This document shows, in pieces, positions 56,809-64,000 of a stretch of DNA of 64,000 bases (position 1 is the stretch's first letter; each line of letters begins with the position of its first letter). Position numbers and translations under genes: made by a program. The notes under the pieces are model-generated. The model ran no database searches. It worked only from the letters and a program-made list of their open reading frames with translations, and was not told where the DNA came from. Location: NCBI GenBank assembly GCA_028820635.1, contig JAPPIG010000054.1, positions 1 through 64,000 on the forward strand. Reading direction: 5' to 3'. This DNA comes from Candidatus Poribacteria bacterium. Its GTDB lineage: Bacteria > Poribacteria > WGA-4E > WGA-3G.

Positions 56809-59808
56809 TTAATCCGGAGAAGGTCCCGCCGCAACATCGCTGAAATTATTGGCAACGATAACCAAATCTTGGATATTGACCTGCCCATCCCCGTTGAGGT
56901 CGGCATCAGCCGCGTTCGTCTCACCAAATTTTGATGCCACGAACACCAGATCCAATATGTTAACGGTGCCATCACGGTTGACATCGCCTATGAGCACCTG
57001 TTCTTCCGGCAACGCATCGGAGAACAAAGCGAGTGGTGACCCCACTGCCATCTGTATGCCGCGGTAACCTTCGGGAATAGTCGGGGCGATCTCTAACTTA
57101 ACTGTGGCGACGCGCGTTCCGTTTTGTCTGACTGTGATCGGATCGCTTTCGGTCTGACCTCTTGTCAGTGTTACTATGTCCGCTGAGAGCGTACCGCCTT
57201 CAATGGATAGACGGATGTTCATGTCGAAAGGTGCGCCCTCGGCGAGTTTCACCTTTACGGTCGCGGGTCCCGCTACTTTTAAGTTTGTATTGTCTGTGCG
57301 TACAAGTTCCAACGTCAGGGTAAAGGGTGCACCAGGGTTCAATCTCAAATTTAGAGATGTCAAGCTGCTGAGTCCACTGAAAATACCCGCTGGGAGTGTA
57401 TTGAGTTGGTTTTCACTTAAATCTAAAGCGGTCAGGTTGGATAACCCATTGAACGCGCCAACCTCAATTACACGCAGCGTACTTTCGTCTAAGTCCAAGC
57501 GTTCTAAACTTGAAAGACCTAAGAAAACGTCCTGCTGGAGTGTACTCAGTTGGGTATTATACAAGTCGAGGTGTGTGAGGCTGTCAAGTCCACTAAACGC
57601 CCCAGCTTCTATCGTTTGTAAGGGGTTTTCGTCCAAGTCCAAGCGTTCTAAACTTGAAAGACCTGAGAAAACATCCCGTTGGAGTGTACTCAGTTGGGCA
57701 CTATCCAACTTTAGTCTTGTAAGGCTGTCAAGTCCACTAAACGCCCCAGCTTTTATCGTCTGCAGCAGGTTTCCGTCCAAGTATAAGTCTTCCAAACTCG
57801 ATAGACCCAAAAAACTGCCACTTGAGAGGGTAGTTATATCGTTGTTTTCCAAATCGAGCTCTTCCAAGTTGACAAGGTCTTCAAACACGCCTGTCGGTAG
57901 CGTCATGAGTTTATTGTCGCTCAAATCGAGTTCTATCAAAGCGTCAAGATCATTAAAGGCCCCTTGTTGTAGGGAAGCGAGCCGGTTACCGCGTAAAGAA
58001 AGATATGTAAGACTATCAAGATGCTCAAAGGTGTCCTCTACCAGTATAATGAACTGATTGTTTCGCAAACTTAACTCTTTCAGATTTCCAAGGTACCAGA
58101 ATACATCCTTCGGCAACGTCTCCAGAAAATTCCCTTTCAAAACCAACTCTTCAAGACCGCGAAGTTCGTCGAAATCGCCTTGTTTCAAGGTACTAATGTT
58201 TTCCTCGAGCAGGCTTAAACGCCTGATTGATTCTAACTCATCCTCTGTGACATTTTTGCAGTTGCTATCCCCGGTTCTTTTCATGATTTCTTCGCGAACC
58301 TGCGGCGTGCGATCACATACAGGCAGGCTAGGTATCGTTTCAAGTTTCATTCGTACAGTTACCCTGAAACTTTGTTCTGCTATCAAGCCTCCCGGATCCT
58401 CCGCTGTTACCGTAACTGTTGCCGTGCCAGCTTTCCCTGGCTTAATTTTTACCGAGTTATCTTCTATAGTAGCAACTACAATACGATCGTCACTTGAGGT
58501 TGCCTTGTATTTCAGCATATCGCCATCTGGATCGCTGAAGTAACTTGATAAGTTTCTCCACTTCGGGTCATCACCTACCGTAAAATTTTGTGGATTGATC
58601 TGGCGATAAACCTCTGGAGAACGGTTCGGTAGAAGTGGATCGTTTGCTACGTTTTCGCCGGGATTTGGGTCAACAGGTTTTGGGGACGGATGTTGTGTAT
58701 CTTTACAAAATCCGTACTGATCCAGATCCGACGCAGCGGAATTGTATACAGTGTTTGTCTTCTCGCTAAACACCGCTGTTACTTCGTCTACTAACCGAGA
58801 ATTAAACAAATCCAATAACTTTTTTTCCCTTACCGCATCTTCGGCAGTAGAAAGATAACCTAGTAAGGCATCGGTGCCTACAAATTTTGCTCCAGTGTTT
58901 ATTATCGCTTCCGATAGATCATCTATTGTGTAGGCATCCGTATCTTTCCCTAACGCAGTTACCACACTCACCGCATACCCCGCGTATTTTTCGTAAATCT
59001 GAGCGACTACTCGTAAATGCAAAGGGTCATATAAGCCAATATCCTCTGAAATTTCGACAGATTCTCCATTTATTAAAAAAGGATTACTATAATTTTCAAT
59101 AACTTCGCCAGCATTTATGGCATCCCATAATTCCGCTGCTCTTTGATTAGCAAGTTCCTGTAGGTGTATAGCGGTCTTGGCATATCTATTAGCTCTTGCT
59201 CCCGCGTTGAATAGTCTTTGATATTCTAATTCGTAATTTGCGAACTTCAATATAAACGAAACCGCTTCAATAATCAATGTTAGTGGATTCGGTAAATGAA
59301 AAGAGACATCAAGAACTTTAAGATCAAAATTAAGAACTTCAAGGGCTGAATCATCTATTATTTCGCGAATTTCGCTAATTATCAGCTCTTTTACCTCAGC
59401 TTCTAGTAAATCTAAGCCCAGATCTCTCGCTGCTTGATTCAACGCCTCAGCGAGTGCAGAGTCGTCAAATAATGGCGTTTCTCGCAGAGTTTCTGCTAAA
59501 ATCCGCGCTGCAGTGTAAAGTTCCCATGTCACCTCTTCGTCGGTAGCCAGACATAGTTCTACCTGCCCTGTTTGATCGTAAATAGAAAAATCGTTTACAA
59601 AATCGCCCACATTATAATCGTCCTGATTTACAGCTCCAATGTGAAATCGAATTTGGTAAACCTTGCCATCGCTTGCTCTAACCAAAGCAGTTTGAAGTGC
59701 CTCAACCGTTCCCGGCGAAATTAGAATTAACAACAGTAGGCTCAGTGCTCCAATAACGTTTTTAGCATTTATTTTCCATGCCTTTGATAGAATAGACAAA
59801 GGTTTCAT
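56809..59808 (-). CDS. Exported leucine-rich-repeat protein with dockerin domain
   Basis: The 999-residue protein has AAGGAG before the ATG. Order: signal peptide (IGALSLLLLILISPGTVEA), a helical N-terminal region to about 390, a cadherin-like domain (NRSPEVYRQINPQNF through FSDPDGDMLKYKATSSDD), then about a dozen LRRs of the LxxLxLxxNxLxxLPxGxFxxL type (roughly 560-850), a beta domain, and a dockerin type I pair at the end (GDVNRDGTVNILDLVFVASK, DADLNGDGQVNIQDLVIVAN). It is likely a surface adhesion protein. The frame ends before the sorting domain, which lies out of frame downstream, so anchoring may be lost. Confidence 0.85.
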   Translation of the reverse strand: MKPLSILSKAWKINAKNVIGALSLLLLILISPGTVEALQTALVRASDGKVYQIRFHIGAVNQDDYNVGDFVNDFSIYDQTGQVELCLATDEEVTWELYTAARILAETLRETPLFDDSALAEALNQAARDLGLDLLEAEVKELIISEIREIIDDSALEVLNFDLKVLDVSFHLPNPLTLIIEAVSFILKFANYELEYQRLFNAGARANRYAKTAIHLQELANQRAAELWDAINAGEVIENYSNPFLINGESVEISEDIGLYDPLHLRVVAQIYEKYAGYAVSVVTALGKDTDAYTIDDLSEAIINTGAKFVGTDALLGYLSTAEDAVREKKLLDLFNSRLVDEVTAVFSEKTNTVYNSAASDLDQYGFCKDTQHPSPKPVDPNPGENVANDPLLPNRSPEVYRQINPQNFTVGDDPKWRNLSSYFSDPDGDMLKYKATSSDDRIVVATIEDNSVKIKPGKAGTATVTVTAEDPGGLIAEQSFRVTVRMKLETIPSLPVCDRTPQVREEIMKRTGDSNCKNVTEDELESIRRLSLLEENISTLKQGDFDELRGLEELVLKGNFLETLPKDVFWYLGNLKELSLRNNQFIILVEDTFEHLDSLTYLSLRGNRLASLQQGAFNDLDALIELDLSDNKLMTLPTGVFEDLVNLEELDLENNDITTLSSGSFLGLSSLEDLYLDGNLLQTIKAGAFSGLDSLTRLKLDSAQLSTLQRDVFSGLSSLERLDLDENPLQTIEAGAFSGLDSLTHLDLYNTQLSTLQQDVFLGLSSLERLDLDESTLRVIEVGAFNGLSNLTALDLSENQLNTLPAGIFSGLSSLTSLNLRLNPGAPFTLTLELVRTDNTNLKVAGPATVKVKLAEGAPFDMNIRLSIEGGTLSADIVTLTRGQTESDPITVRQNGTRVATVKLEIAPTIPEGYRGIQMAVGSPLALFSDALPEEQVLIGDVNRDGTVNILDLVFVASKFGETNAADADLNGDGQVNIQDLVIVANNFSDVAAGPSPD

Positions 59809-60057
59809 AATAATCTCCTTATAGATGGTTTACTAACAGGCACAAGTTGATTAATATTAAGCACGAGGAGTGCTTCTGCTTGTAAACGTTAAACCCTTTC
59901 CTTGCTTTGTTTTCGTGAGGATTTGTATTGAGGCTTTACAATCACCGTTATCTTTTTCCTGAATCGTTATCGACCCAAGTTCATATCTAAGTTTTTTAAA
60001 GAAGTGTCGGGCGTAATAATTGTTTTTGGCATTGTTCGGACAATCTCTTTCTTTCTG

Positions 60058-60290
60058 CTAAACTTTTTGTGCTAAACTTTGGATTATCCCATTGACTTGA
60101 TTAAGCCAAATCCGCACGCCATTCTCCTGTTTGGCATTTTTCTGTTCATCAGATAAACAGAATTGTATTGCTAATCGTTCTGAAACTTCCTGATTCGTAA
60201 GTGCGCCAGCAGAGAAATCAAGGTTAAGAATAGCATTTTTTATGATCTGTCGGGCTGGAAGCTCTATTTGAGTTTCCAGCCCGTTATAAT
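60058..60290 (-). pseudogene. Mrr-N-like winged-helix fragment at the IS boundary
   Basis: The frame is open from the IS edge to a TAG at 60058, without a start: LETQIELPARQIIKNAILNL, NQEVSERLAIQFCLSDEQKN and VRIWLNQVNGIIQSLAQKV. It resembles the Mrr N-terminal winged helix of restriction enzymes. A 10-bp inverted repeat (60251-60260 with 60274-60283) lies inside it. The gene was cut at the IS982 insertion or by a linked deletion. Confidence 0.45.
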
Positions 60291-61217
60291 AACCTAAGTT
60301 GCCACCTATAAAGAACTTCTAAATCCATGGGATTTGCTCTATAATGTTTTTATGAAATAAAACAGAAGGAGAAACCCCATGGAATTAACCATTGTAGCAG
60401 TTTACACGATTTGTAACGATCTTTTAATTTCACTCGGTCATCAAACACATCCAAACGCACAAATGACGGATGCTGAAGTGATGACAACTGCGATTATCGC
60501 AGCACAATTTTTTTGCGGCAATCACCAAAGAGCTTGCTCTGTTCTGAAAAACCACGGATACATTCCAAATATGTTGGGACACTCCCGATATAATCGTCCA
60601 CTTCATTGGATACCTCATTTGTTTCAAATACTTTTTGAGTATTTCGCTGAAGTCTCTAAATCAAATAATCCGAATGGTATTTATGCGATTGACACCTATC
60701 CTGTTGCCGTGTGTGATAACATTCGGATTAGTCAGTGTCGCCTCTATCAAGGTGAAGAATGGCGTGGTCCAATCGCAAGTAAACGCCGCCACTTTTATGG
60801 TCTCAAAGCGCATCTAATGGTCACTGAAAGTGGACCCATTGTTGAAGTTTTCTTCACATCTGGCAAGTGGAACGATGTCAGAGGTATGCGATATTTTCCT
60901 TATGGTTTACCACAAGATTCTGTGGTATATGCGGATAAAGCATATTGCAACTACGGTATTGAAGATGAGCTAAAGGAAGTAGGAACTACTTTCAAACCGC
61001 ATCAGAAGAAAAACCTTAAGCATCAGTTTCCATCTTGGGAAGTTTATCTGCAACATCTTCACAGAAAACGGGTTGAAGTGACAAATAGTCTGATTACACA
61101 ACTATTACCGAAATCAACACACGCAGTGACTGCCACAGGTTTTGAGTTGAAACTATTTCTATTTATTATCGCAACCAATATAAAACAACTTTATGGTGAT
61201 AGGTAGCAACTTGGGTT
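60291..61217 (+). mobile_element. IS982-family insertion sequence, apparently intact
   Basis: Terminal inverted repeats of 18 bp match at 16 positions (60291-60308 beginning AACCTAAGTTGC; 61200-61217 ending GCAACTTGGGTT). One transposase gene fills the 927-bp unit. I could not see a clear target duplication. Confidence 0.85.
60379..61206 (+). CDS. IS982-family transposase
   Basis: The 275-residue length is typical of the family. AGAAGGAG precedes the ATG. The DDE aspartate is in YAIDTYPVAVCDNIR (about 120); the ASKRRHFYGLKAHLMVTE block, a second aspartate in VVYADKAYCNYG and a glutamate in the following helix (IEDELK) are present. The stop lies inside the right terminal repeat. It appears functional; only the IS and a few genes nearby are unbroken, so this may be one of the recent mobilising elements. 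Confidence 0.9.
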   Translation: MELTIVAVYTICNDLLISLGHQTHPNAQMTDAEVMTTAIIAAQFFCGNHQRACSVLKNHGYIPNMLGHSRYNRPLHWIPHLFQILFEYFAEVSKSNNPNGIYAIDTYPVAVCDNIRISQCRLYQGEEWRGPIASKRRHFYGLKAHLMVTESGPIVEVFFTSGKWNDVRGMRYFPYGLPQDSVVYADKAYCNYGIEDELKEVGTTFKPHQKKNLKHQFPSWEVYLQHLHRKRVEVTNSLITQLLPKSTHAVTATGFELKLFLFIIATNIKQLYGDR

Positions 61218-61220
61218 AAA

Positions 61221-61373
61221 TTGCACACGCCAACTGATACACAACCGGAAGGCACGCTCGTATATACCAGAACTGGAGAAGATAACGACGCACTTGCATG
61301 GATTGATAAAAACGGAGAATGCGATTTTATAAAGCCAGCTGTAAAAAGCAGACTGTCCCTTAAAGTTCGGTAG
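61221..61373 (+). pseudogene. 3' fragment of an unknown gene beside the IS
   Basis: Immediately outside the right IS end a frame without start reads LHTPTDTQPEGTLVYTRTGE, DNDALAWIDKNGECDFIKPA, VKSRLSLKVR and stops. It has good coding character but no family I know. The IS or a deletion removed the 5' part. Confidence 0.4.
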
Positions 61374-61584
61374 TGCTTGCCAAGCTTTTTAAAAATGCCT
61401 CTTGGCAAATATCTTCTGCCGTTTCACGGTTCCGCACTCGCTGATAAATCAAGTTATAGATTCTCTGCTGATATTTGCTTACGATTGGGTTAAAAGCGTT
61501 AGTATCTCCCTTTTGAGTGCGCGTGATGAGCACCGCTTCATCAGGGAGACTAAGTTCCGTGTGTGTTGTAATAGTGTTTTCCAT
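61360..61584 (-). pseudogene. RNA polymerase sigma factor (ECF), truncated after region 2
   Basis: The protein begins with DEAVLITRTQKGDTNAFNPI and VSKYQQRIYNLIYQRVRNRE, then TAEDICQEAFLK, which is sigma-70 region 2 of ECF factors. It then ends within a few non-homologous residues (SLASTTEL). Region 4 is missing. The break coincides with the end of the 61221-61373 fragment on the other strand, so a deletion fused the two. ATG at 61584 or an earlier one at 61596. Confidence 0.65.
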
Positions 61585-61620
61585 GTTTTCTCTCATATAT
61601 GTTTATTTTGATATTAACCC

Positions 61621-61923
61621 TTAAGTATCCACTGGTTCGATAGAACATGAAGTAGAATTAGAGGGTTCATGTATCCGCCAAGTGCTTCCTGGACCTTTGG
61701 AGAGGTTTTCAGCAAGTCCTTTTTCCTGTAGGTATCTCAGTGCTGTTCTAATAGGGCTTGTCTTAGCTGTTGATAAAAGGCCGCCATGCGATTCATGATA
61801 ACGGATAACCGCTTTGTCAATTTCGCGTCTACTAATTGTTTTTCCTGAAAACAATTCTAAAATCAGTGTTTTAGCAATTTTGGGTTTAAGGCGTGTGCCT
61901 TCGTATCTGTAATTCTTATCCAT
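61621..61923 (-). CDS. Small winged-helix protein
   Basis: The ATG at 61923 (GGAAAG upstream) is preferred over one at 61935. The 100-residue product contains KIAKTLILELFSGKTISRRE, IDKAVIRYHESHGGLL and SPIRTALRYLQEKGLAENLS-KGPGSTWRI, a winged helix-turn-helix with a C-terminal wing. It is probably a regulator or a DNA-binding accessory of the sigma gene next to it, but the partner is broken. Confidence 0.6.
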   Translation of the reverse strand: MDKNYRYEGTRLKPKIAKTLILELFSGKTISRREIDKAVIRYHESHGGLLSTAKTSPIRTALRYLQEKGLAENLSKGPGSTWRIHEPSNSTSCSIEPVDT

Positions 61924-62117
61924 TTTACTTTCCATTTAATTTGTAGAGCCGATGTAAACAAATATTTACACTGAATTTTGTCATCTGGGATAATTTATGA
62001 AATAACAAATATCAGACCTCTTGTACATAAAGACACAGTTTCGAGTCGTAAAGGGTGCATAAAAGGGAAATTATAGGTTTATTCGTTTGTAATTTGTGGT
62101 AGGAAAAGGGATAGATA

Positions 62118-62264
62118 ATGTCAGAAAAAACGAAAGAACCTGTAGACAGGAAGACACGGCACAAGGCGCGTCCTGCCAAGGAAGGGAAGGAGGTTGATCA
62201 TTTTCTAATAGAACTTATTGTAGTATTCTCAACTTCCGGAAACTCTTTTTTAATTGATGTGTGA
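62118..62264 (+). pseudogene. 5' end of an unknown gene, truncated at a convergent junction
   Basis: ATG at 62118 with AAAAGGGA upstream opens MSEKTKEPVDRKTRHKARPA-KEGKEVDHF. After about residue 30 the sequence becomes the reverse complement of the ASP-box gene end (stop at 62198), so the natural continuation is missing and the peptide runs on for a few residues to a chance stop. Confidence 0.4.
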
Positions 62265-64000
62265 AATATGCCGCTCTGTTTGGTCGCAATGTAAAGCTTA
62301 TCGTGGCTAGCAGATAGAGATATAATTTTATCTGGAATGCTTGAGTACATTTGTTTCCATTTAGCATGAGAATCTAAGCGATAAACACCCATATCGCCCG
62401 CACCATAAAAATTGGATCCGTCCATAGTAAATCTATCTATGATGATATTTGTGCCGATATTGTCCGTTAGCATACGCCAATGTTCTCCAGTTTGTGAACT
62501 CAAGACACCCTGGTCCGTCGCAACATAAACTGTAGTCCCTACAAACATTATATCCTTGATATGGACAAAACTGGACGGAAGATTCGGCGTAACATCTCGC
62601 CAGCTGTTTCCGCCATCAAGTGATTGAAATAACCTGCCATCCCGTTTACCTACGTAGACAGTTTCTGCTGAAGCTGCTAATTTGAATCCTCTGTCCAATT
62701 CATCATTATATTCGTCAGTATCTGCTAATCCAGTATCTATTACGTCTATGTTATCAGGAGTCCATTTTAAAAGCCTCCGCATATATTCTATGTAGAAGGT
62801 TTTGCCACTGACAGCAAAACCACCGGACTCCAGGTGAACTTCTTCAGTATCTGATAGGTTTGTGTCTGTCGCATCTTCAACACTTGTCCATAGTTTGGGT
62901 GAAGGTATCCTATGAACCAGTGAGAATACACCATTGTCAGGATGTGAACGGAAAATGTGTAGTTCCTTTCCTTGAGGTGTAATTGCATAAAGCACGTTGT
63001 TGGCAATTATCAACTTTGAGTTGGTAAAATAATTAATATCTTCGTCTTCATTGATCATTGGTGTTGGAGTGAAGTTAATTTCTTCCCAGGAGTTCCCATT
63101 ATCAACAGATTTGTAGAAGCCACTGCCAGTATACACATAGAGCCTGTTATTAAAAGCAACCAAATCTTGCACTTTGGTTCCTACTATTCCACTCGTAAAT
63201 AGATGCCACGAGTCACCACCATCAGTTGTGCGAATAATACCTGATGGTCCTATCTTGTAAAAGGTATTCTCATTCACTGCTAAAACAGCAGCATTAATTG
63301 ATGGAAGTAAGTTTATGTCAAATCCGAGGTTTGTCCAAGTTTGACCGCCGTCTCTTGATCGGAATGCCGGAATCCCTAATACTAAAAGTGTTTTACCAGC
63401 AGCGGAAATCTTTGTAGAACCTTCAAAAGATTGTTTCTTGATAAAAGATTTATCTTTAGGTGTTATTTCGCGCCACGTAGCTCCTAAATCTGCTGTGTGG
63501 AAAATCTTTCGATACTTTTTGTTCGGTGTGTTTGATTCCAGACTAAGAAAATCTGGACCTGTTACAACGTAGAGATTGTTTTCAAAAACTGCCATTGAGT
63601 GAACAGCTTTTAATGGATCCAATGGCAATCGATTCAAAACCTCTATATTCAAGTGATAGAGACCTCGGTTTGTTCCAATAAAAACTGAGTCTCCAACTGC
63701 ATCAACTGCAGTGATTCTTTTTTCTGTTAATCCATTATTCAGAGGTATCCACTTTCTACCAGCATCAGTAGATCTAAAAACCCCTTCATCTTTCAAGGCA
63801 AGGTACATTATAGAGTTTTCTTGTGTATTACCTCTTATTATCAACCCAACAGCATCTCCGTTGGGTCGTGAGCAGAACCGATTCCATGTTTCACCACCAT
63901 CGGTTGAAGCAGATATGTCATTTGTATTCACAGAATAGAGGACACCTTGATGTTCAGTTATTGGTGACAGGAACGTGCTGATAGGAACACTCGCGTTGAT
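62198..64000 (-). CDS. ASP-box / BNR beta-propeller protein, 5' end off the window
   Basis: The frame is open to the right edge (INASVPISTFLSPITEHQGV before the first Met-like codon at 63931), so the N-terminus is missing. At least seven ASP-box repeats are visible: STDGGETWNRF, STDAGRKWIPL, TADLGATWREI, SRDGGQTWTNL, TTDGGDSWHLF, SVDNGNSWEEI, SLDGGNSWRDV. They form a propeller as in sialidases, VPS10 and Ycf48-type proteins. In this organism type such proteins are often fused or linked to sigma factors, and a broken ECF gene lies just downstream. It is probably a surface or exported protein. Confidence 0.8.
   Translation of the reverse strand: MNASVPISTFLSPITEHQGVLYSVNTNDISASTDGGETWNRFCSRPNGDAVGLIIRGNTQENSIMYLALKDEGVFRSTDAGRKWIPLNNGLTEKRITAVDAVGDSVFIGTNRGLYHLNIEVLNRLPLDPLKAVHSMAVFENNLYVVTGPDFLSLESNTPNKKYRKIFHTADLGATWREITPKDKSFIKKQSFEGSTKISAAGKTLLVLGIPAFRSRDGGQTWTNLGFDINLLPSINAAVLAVNENTFYKIGPSGIIRTTDGGDSWHLFTSGIVGTKVQDLVAFNNRLYVYTGSGFYKSVDNGNSWEEINFTPTPMINEDEDINYFTNSKLIIANNVLYAITPQGKELHIFRSHPDNGVFSLVHRIPSPKLWTSVEDATDTNLSDTEEVHLESGGFAVSGKTFYIEYMRRLLKWTPDNIDVIDTGLADTDEYNDELDRGFKLAASAETVYVGKRDGRLFQSLDGGNSWRDVTPNLPSSFVHIKDIMFVGTTVYVATDQGVLSSQTGEHWRMLTDNIGTNIIIDRFTMDGSNFYGAGDMGVYRLDSHAKWKQMYSSIPDKIISLSASHDKLYIATKQSGIFHTSIKKEFPEVENTTISSIRK

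Noticed and set aside
57176..58543. Long positive-strand frames of 293 and 161 codons
   Set aside because: They are antisense to the LRR repeats; repeat periodicity produces open shadow frames.
1..64000. CRISPR array or cas genes
   Set aside because: No regularly spaced short repeats and no Cas protein signatures were found; the TnpB relic alone is an IS component.

Overview
The window looks like an accessory and mobile-element island from a marine or sponge-associated bacterium of the Candidatus Poribacteria type. This is inferred from protein style, not from a marker gene. The evidence is the C-terminal secretion motif NYPNPFNPETWIPYQL (intact at 17.5 kb, broken at 56.6 kb), an LRR plus dockerin surface protein, a metzincin with an NPCBM domain, a von Willebrand A protein, an ASP-box propeller protein and several lipoproteins. 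I see no rRNA, tRNA or CRISPR array.

Layout. 0-3 kb: two lipoproteins and a frame-split metalloprotease. 3.4-12.9 kb: a broken FRG-TPR gene, then a wrecked type III restriction-modification locus into which two large intact genes have been placed: an alpha-solenoid protein of 1193 residues and a GHKL ATPase with a C-terminal nuclease-like domain. 12.9-14.2 kb: a vWA gene destroyed by frameshifts and a 121-bp MITE. 14.5-16.4 kb: a tyrosine integrase cassette led by a Xre regulator with a near-consensus promoter. 16.5-18.3 kb: an exported M23 peptidase and a lipoprotein. 18.5-28.8 kb: a plasmid- or satellite-like element (ParB-adenine methylase, primase-helicase, small hypotheticals, IS remains). 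Two near-identical copies of a roughly 165-bp sequence lie at 19.6 and 27.5 kb in direct orientation and bracket most of it. 29-33 kb: IS remains, a second Xre gene and broken genes.

33-50.6 kb is the defence core, mostly on the minus strand. It holds rmuC and a tight five-gene operon: a Thoeris-type TIR, a small helical protein, a second TIR, a PHP-SMC ATPase and a Schlafen/AlbA protein. Next come a caspase-PEGA-FGE gene with a nonsense codon, an internally deleted type ISP restriction enzyme, a HEPN-like gene, and a helicase-nuclease. Remnants of the 3' end of the type ISP gene recur at 34.8 and 40.7 kb, close to both edges of the TIR operon.

51-56.5 kb: a GIY-YIG remnant, an HNH plus tyrosine recombinase pair, a broken NucS-like nuclease, a PIN-like protein and an HNH-TPR pseudogene. 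56.5-64 kb: the LRR protein with a broken sorting tail, an intact IS982 element, fragments (Mrr-N-like, sigma factor) and the ASP-box protein running off the end.

About twenty genes carry frameshifts, stops or fusion junctions. Several are one-base changes, so some may be assembly errors, but the large deletions, the MITE and the gene fusions are real rearrangements. The strongest candidates for an undescribed system are the TIR/TIR/PHP-SMC/Schlafen operon (34955-40603) and the solenoid plus GHKL-nuclease pair (5317-12923).
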